A DNA stretch of 64,000 nucleotides from Cymbomonas tetramitiformis (taxonomy: Eukaryota > Chlorophyta > Pyramimonadophyceae > Pyramimonadales > Pyramimonadaceae): the NCBI GenBank assembly GCA_001247695.2, contig LGRX02035111.1, positions 1 to 64,000 on the forward strand. Direction: 5' to 3'. Under the pieces are notes generated by a model, which was given only the letters and a program-made list of their open reading frames with translations, made no database searches and was not told the DNA's origin. How positions within the stretch are numbered: the first letter of the stretch is position 1; each line of letters begins with the position of its first letter. Below are positions 59,400-64,000 of the stretch, one piece after another. The translations under genes were made by a program, and so were the position numbers.

Positions 59400-62095
59400 G
59401 AGGTGCATCAGCACAGAGTCAGGAGTGCCATGGTACAGGTGAAGGGCCGCATAGAGCACCTGAGGAAGATGGTGAAGGCGAGCAGGGAAACGGCAGCCGC
59501 CAGACCAGCACCCTGGCCAGATGATCCAGTGCCGGAAGACTCCATCACCAGGTCTGCCCGCTGGACTGCCCTGATAGCGGAGGCCGGCACTTACCACCTA
59601 CCTGACGACAACTCTGACGAAGAACTGAACCCGCAGGAAGTGGAGCCAGGTTTGCACAAACTGGCCAGCATCAGGCCTGATATAGGCGTAGACGCGGGGG
59701 CGGGGCGTTGGGGAGAGTGGCTGGACGAACATGTGCTCGCTGCCATGGACGCGTCAGGGCCCACTCTCATGATCTTCTGGGCGTGGATTGGCAAGGTGAG
59801 AGTGAAGGTCCTCATCGATACCGGGGCCTCCTCCAGTTTCACATCCCTAGAGACTGCGAAGAAGCTCAAGCTTCAACCATCAGTCCATGAGAAACCAATG
59901 CGGGTGCAGGTTGCAGATGGCACAGTCTACGACGCCAACTCTTGCATTCGACCCAAGCTCACGGCGGAGACGCGGAAGGGAAGTTACGCCAAGCAGGTGA
60001 CTCTGCGAGTGATGCCTTTATCCTTGGGTGTGGACGTGGTGCTGGGGGGTGACTGGTTACGAGCTCAGCGGCGGATCACCTTTGACTATGCACAGTATGG
60101 GAGTGTGCGGTTTGGCCATGGGTCACAGAAGGTAGTCATTGCGGGGTGCAATCCGGGGTCCTCGAACTCGGAGAGGGGCCAGGCTATGGGCCTAGTGGAG
60201 GCTCAGCTAATCAGCACCAAGCAAGCTAGGAAGGACTTGCGAGCACTGAAGAACAGCGGGCAGGAGGCCTACATCATGTACTTGGCGCCTGACGGGACCT
60301 TCAAGACGGAAGCCTCCGACGACCCCAACTCTCCTTTGGAAGCAGCTGCTGCTTTGTCGGAGACCTCCTCCTCATCATCATCGGAGTGTGACGTCGCCAG
60401 CCTGAGGGGGGGGGAGGAGACCTCATGCGAGGAATACGAGGACAGCGATGGCACGGCAAGCATGGCAACTCTGGCTTCGGCCACTAGCTCCTCAGACTCG
60501 GAGGATCTCGACGCGGACGACGCAGCTCAGGAGCTAGTCTGCGCAGTGCGCCCGGTAACGTGCCCCACCTCTGCCACTCCGGCATTGCTGGACTGGGGAC
60601 CATACCCCGTACGAGCTCGATGGGAGGCTTTTCAGATGCTGCCCCGAGAGCGCAGGGAACACGCTGCGCGCGATCACGCAGAAGGTTTGGAACCTGATTG
60701 GGAGAGTGAGGCTCACCAACTGTGGAGGACAGCGCAGGCGCTGCGGGAGCATAGCGGTGCTTCATCAAGGAGAAAAGGGCGTAGACGACGTGCGCCAGCA
60801 ACTGCAGCTCCAGTGATGACGGCGGCTGAGCAGGTGCGGAGCGGTGGCGAGAACAACGAAGCCGAGCAGCGGAGCTGTGGTGAGGACGATGAGGCCGAGC
60901 AGCGGAGCAGCGGTGGAGCCAAGCCCAAGCAGACCCCAGCTCAGTCAACCCCTCCTGACGAGGAAGACGCTGAGGAAGTCCCACAATGGATATGGGACGA
61001 GCTGGCGGAGCTGAAGAAGGCATACGTGGACGTGGTGGGCATGGAGCTTCCCAAGGGCGTCGTGGACCGCGACCACAAATCGCCGCTGCGCGTGGACCCC
61101 GAGTACCGTGATGGCGCACGACACAAGAGGTGCTACAAGCTGTCCATGGAGGAGTTACGACAACTTCGTGGACAACTGGACGAGCTCTTAGCGAAGGGTT
61201 ACATCCGCCCCTCATCCTCACCTTGGGGCAGTCCGGTCTTGATGGTACCCAAGCCCTCGAATCCTAAGGAGCTACGGCTAGTAATTGATTACCGCCAGAT
61301 CAATGAAATCACCGTGAAGGACCGTTATCCTCTTCCCGATGTACAGTCTCTCATTGATGACCTGCAGGGAGCGACTATCTTCTCCACCGCGGACGCTCTG
61401 TGGGGATTCTGGCAGGTGCCCATGGAGGAGGACGCAATCGAGAAGACGGCGATGACCACGCCGTTCGGAGCTTATGAGTGGCTGGTTATGCCCATGGGGT
61501 TGTCAAACAGTCCTTCTTGCTGGCAGCGTATGATGCAGAGCTACCTAGGACATCTTCCATTCGTAAGGGTGTTCGTGGACAATATCATGATCTTCAGTAA
61601 GAATCCAACTGAACACCTCGGTCATTTGAAGCAGGTGCTGGAGGTCTGTCGTCAGAACAAAGTCCGGCTGAAGGAATCAAAGCTGCGGTGCTTCAAGCGC
61701 TCTGTACGGTTCCTCGGGCATGTCATTGATCGTGAAGGATGCCGACCCCAGCAGGACAAGATCGCAGCAGTAAGGGATTGGCCCAAGCTGGAGACTGTCA
61801 AACATGTGCGACAGTTCCTGGGTCTGGCCGGTTTCTACCGCCGGTACATCCAGGGGTTCTCCGATCTAGCTCACCCATTGACCAAGCTGACGAAGAACTT
61901 AGTGCCCTGGGAGTGGGGCCCAGAGCAGTCTGAGCGAGCATTCGAACGGTTGAAGACCGTGCTGACCACAGCCCCTACGTTGATCCTTCCAGATCAGAAG
62001 GCAGCTCACAATGGCACCAGCCCATTCGTCGTACAGACGGACGCTAGTGCGGTGGCACTGGCTGGGGTACTGATGCACGCAGGACCTGGGGAAGG
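59397..62095 (+). CDS. Pol: protease, reverse transcriptase and start of RNase H
   Basis: Continues the 58722 frame after the insertion. The aspartic protease active site is VLIDTGASSSFTS (59811-59850), with a downstream VVLGGDWLRAQ. A long acidic/low-complexity spacer follows (60290-60960). The RT spans about 61020-61900: VVDRDHKSPLRVDPEYR, then GSPVLMVPK, RLVIDYRQINEITVKDRYPL, STADALWGFWQVPM, and motif C as FVDNIMIFS (61572-61598), where Ty3 elements have FVDD or YVDD. RNase H begins with VQTDASAVALAGVL (about 62030-62070). An indel near 62090 then moves the frame by one, and the listed frame drifts out of sense after LMHAGPGEG. Confidence 0.88.
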
Positions 62096-64000
62096 GCCTG
62101 CAGCCGATCGCCTTCGAGAGCAAGCAGTTCTCATCAGCGGAACAAAACTACCATGCAGGGGAACGGGAGTTAGCAGCGATTCACCACTGCACGACTCAAA
62201 CGTGGAGGCATTACCTTATCTTCACGGAGTTCCGACTCATGGGAGACCATGCGCCGCTGAAGTGGCTCTTCGCTCCAGGCCGGGAACTCAGCAGGCGACA
62301 GGCGAGGTGGTACGAGGACCTGGTGGAGGTGGGCGTGCATGCGATGGAGCACGTGCCAGGGCGCACACTGGTGGTGCCGGACGCGGCCTCTCGCCGACCG
62401 GACTATGCGCAGACGACAGCGCGAGAAGGGCTTAAGGAGGCGGGGTATGTGGACCCGAGCACCGACCAGCCTGTATCTGCGGAGGAGGGCCGAAGAGCAG
62501 CGGGAGCTAAGGGGAACCCAGCAGAAGTAACCAAAGCTAAGGCTGAGGTGAATGCAGCGGTAAAGGAGAAGAAGGTGGGGAAGGAGGACCCTAGCTCTCC
62601 GTTGGATGCGGGGTTCAGTTCAGCAGACGAGGAGGACGAGGAATACCCTCCAGTGAACCCTCCTGTGGTGACTGGGAAGCTGACGCAGCTTAATGGACTG
62701 TGGTGGGCGGAGACCCCCGACCTGTGGCGCGACGCCATGGACACAGTGGCCACGATGGCGGCAGCCTCTGCCCTTGCGGGAGTAACTACTAGAGCGGCAG
62801 CAGCAGGGCAATCAGCAACAGGTGATGACCCAGCGTCTCCCTTGGATGCAGAAGCCGTTCTGTCAGAGACACCCCCAGCACAGCCGCCTGCAACAGTAGC
62901 TCAGAAGCCAGCAGCGGAGCAGCAGCAGCCATCAGCAGCAGCACAGCAACCAGCAGCACAACCGCCAGCGACAGCAGCAGAGCGACAGCAAGCAAGTCCA
63001 AGGATCCGACCCGGAGGACCGCTGGTGGACAAGCAGGATTGGAAGCTGATCTCCTCGGAGTTCGCTAGGCTGCAGAGCAGGTACTCTCGAGCACTGGGAG
63101 GACCGTTCCAGGTGGATGCGTGCTGTGATGCTATGGGCCAGAACCGACAGGTGAGCACATTCTGGACTGATTGCTTGAACGAGCAGTGGAGGGGCCGTAT
63201 CGTCTGGTGCAACCCCCCCTTCTCAGACCCCAACGTGAGCATTGAGGACATTCTGCGACACTATGCATCTGAGGCAAAGCAGGACCCGTGCCACACAGCC
63301 GCCTTGTTCTTATTGCCCGACTTCCCTCAGGCGAGTTGGCGACCGTTGCTACGCGAGTTTGGCCTGGAGATCGTAGAGGTCATTCCAAGGGTGAACGAGC
63401 ATGGTGAACCCAACAGACTGTTTACCTCACCTGGAGAGGAGAGGGGTCACCGCTCGGCTCTGCAGGAACTGCCAGTCCCATGGCCAGTGCTAGTAGTGAT
63501 AGCCAGGCCGCAGAAACCATCCAGCAAGTTGGCCCCACGCGAGAGACCCACAGCGCAACCAGCAGTCACGCTCTCCGGAGCAGCAGCCAAGGTCAGAGAC
63601 AAGTCGGGAACAGTGGAGCCAGGGGTGTTCTTGCGAGCGCTGAGAGCTGAGCACAGACGCAGCGAATATCTCAGGACCCTGAAGCAGGAGCTGCTAAATA
63701 CCCAGCATCATCGCACAGAGCATTTCCGGTTGGTAAGCGACATCATCTGGAGAGTGGCTGAAGGGCGCTATCAGGTGGTACTGGCGCCGGACTCGCCCTT
63801 GCGGGAGCTAGTGTTGAGAGAAGCTCACGAGGCACCATCCGCAGGCCACACCGGCAGAGACAAGACGCTGGAGCGGGTCCGAAGACGTTTCTGGTGGCCG
63901 CGAATGGACCTAGACATAGCGGAATGGGTAAAGACGTGCGTGACGTGCCAGCAGACCCAGCCGCGACAAGGGTATCCCATGGGACTGTTGCAAACGCATC
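62096..64000 (+). CDS. Pol continued in the next frame: RNase H, Dam-like methyltransferase, integrase N-terminus
   Basis: This frame is open to the window end. RNase H continues as PIAFESKQFSSAEQNYHAGE, then HYLIFTEFRLMGDHAPLKWL and EHVPGRTLVVPDAASRRPD. A Pro/Ala/Gln-rich linker (62480-63010) follows. 63037-63400 is a Dam-like domain: DWKLISSEFARLQSR, VDACCDAMGQNRQVSTFWTD, RIVWCNPPFSDP, then ALFLLPDFPQASWRPLL and EIVEVIPR. This is the order of phage-type DNA N6-adenine methyltransferases (Pfam Dam). The integrase HHCC module starts near 63800 (LREAHEAPSAGHTGRDKTLE, RRFWWPRMDLDI, CVTCQQTQ). The integrase core lies beyond the window. Confidence 0.85.
63037..63400 (+). other. Phage-type Dam-like adenine methyltransferase domain within Pol
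   Basis: The NPPF catalytic motif lies at about 63208-63219, and a conserved DACCD...N..V block about 28 codons before it. These correspond to the DxA-x-N and NPP(Y/F) blocks of PF05869-type enzymes. The domain is intact in this copy and recognisable in the collapsed copy at 40690-40975. Its place between RNase H and integrase is not part of the canonical Ty3 layout. Enzymatic activity is inferred, not shown. Confidence 0.75.

Larger units (their letters stand above)
51154..64000 (+). mobile_element. Large Ty3/Gypsy LTR retrotransposon, runs off the window
   Basis: The order is 5' LTR (51154-52578), primer-binding site (52581), Gag (53397-58409), then protease, reverse transcriptase, RNase H, Dam-like methyltransferase and the integrase zinc domain (to 64000). 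The RT-RNase H-integrase order is that of Ty3/Gypsy elements. It starts exactly at the end of a hairpin repeat unit, so it appears to have inserted into the array. The 3' LTR lies outside the window. Coding is interrupted by an apparent frame change near 58409, another near 58720, a 424-bp insertion and an indel near 62090. Confidence 0.92.

Noticed and set aside
1..64000. rRNA genes, bacterial operons, riboswitches, plasmid or phage origins
   Set aside because: No supporting signal was seen; gene structure and mobile elements are eukaryotic.

Overview
This window looks like nuclear DNA from a repeat-rich unicellular alga. Genes have GT-AG introns, there are no bacterial-style operons, and most of the sequence is mobile or tandemly repeated DNA. 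I suspect a prasinophyte green alga of the Cymbomonas type, because of the mix of R2-like and Ty3 elements and an introner-like insertion, but I could not check this by database search.

Five or six host-type coding regions can be supported. They are a spliced PP2C-family protein phosphatase (about 1.1-4.05 kb, +), an intronless secreted serine carboxypeptidase (6.08-7.67 kb, -), a small orphan ORF (8.4-8.9 kb, +), a spliced pentapeptide-repeat protein with an acidic tract and a C-terminal membrane segment (33.4-37.5 kb, +), and a four-exon orphan gene (41.8-43.6 kb, -). A possible exon lies at 38.1-38.3 kb.

The rest is repetitive. 1-0.9 kb holds minisatellites. 9.6-10.2 kb is a degenerate minisatellite, and 10.74-14.32 kb is a 353-bp satellite with higher-order structure. 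16.1-31.5 kb is a head-to-tail cluster of three damaged R2-like non-LTR retrotransposons on the minus strand. The third runs, without a break in the reading frame, into a PrimPol-type primase-polymerase core (25.2-27.0 kb). 39.4-41.0 kb is a collapsed Ty3 derivative. 41.0-41.6 kb is an array saturated with GAAGAC/GTCTTC. 44.5-44.9 kb is a pogo-like MITE. 46.1-51.15 kb holds a 1043-residue DDE-transposase-like ORF between two different hairpin-bearing repeat arrays.

The last 12.8 kb is the 5' part of a large Ty3/Gypsy retrotransposon. It has an LTR, a primer-binding site, a very long Gag, protease, reverse transcriptase, RNase H, a phage-Dam-like adenine methyltransferase domain and the zinc-binding start of integrase. 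A 424-bp terminal-inverted-repeat insertion in its pol carries splice sites that would restore the frame if it were spliced. The strongest leads are the PrimPol/retrotransposon chimera, the methyltransferase domain inside Pol, the intron-like insertion, and the motif-saturated GAAGAC region that also marks the introns of the adjacent gene.
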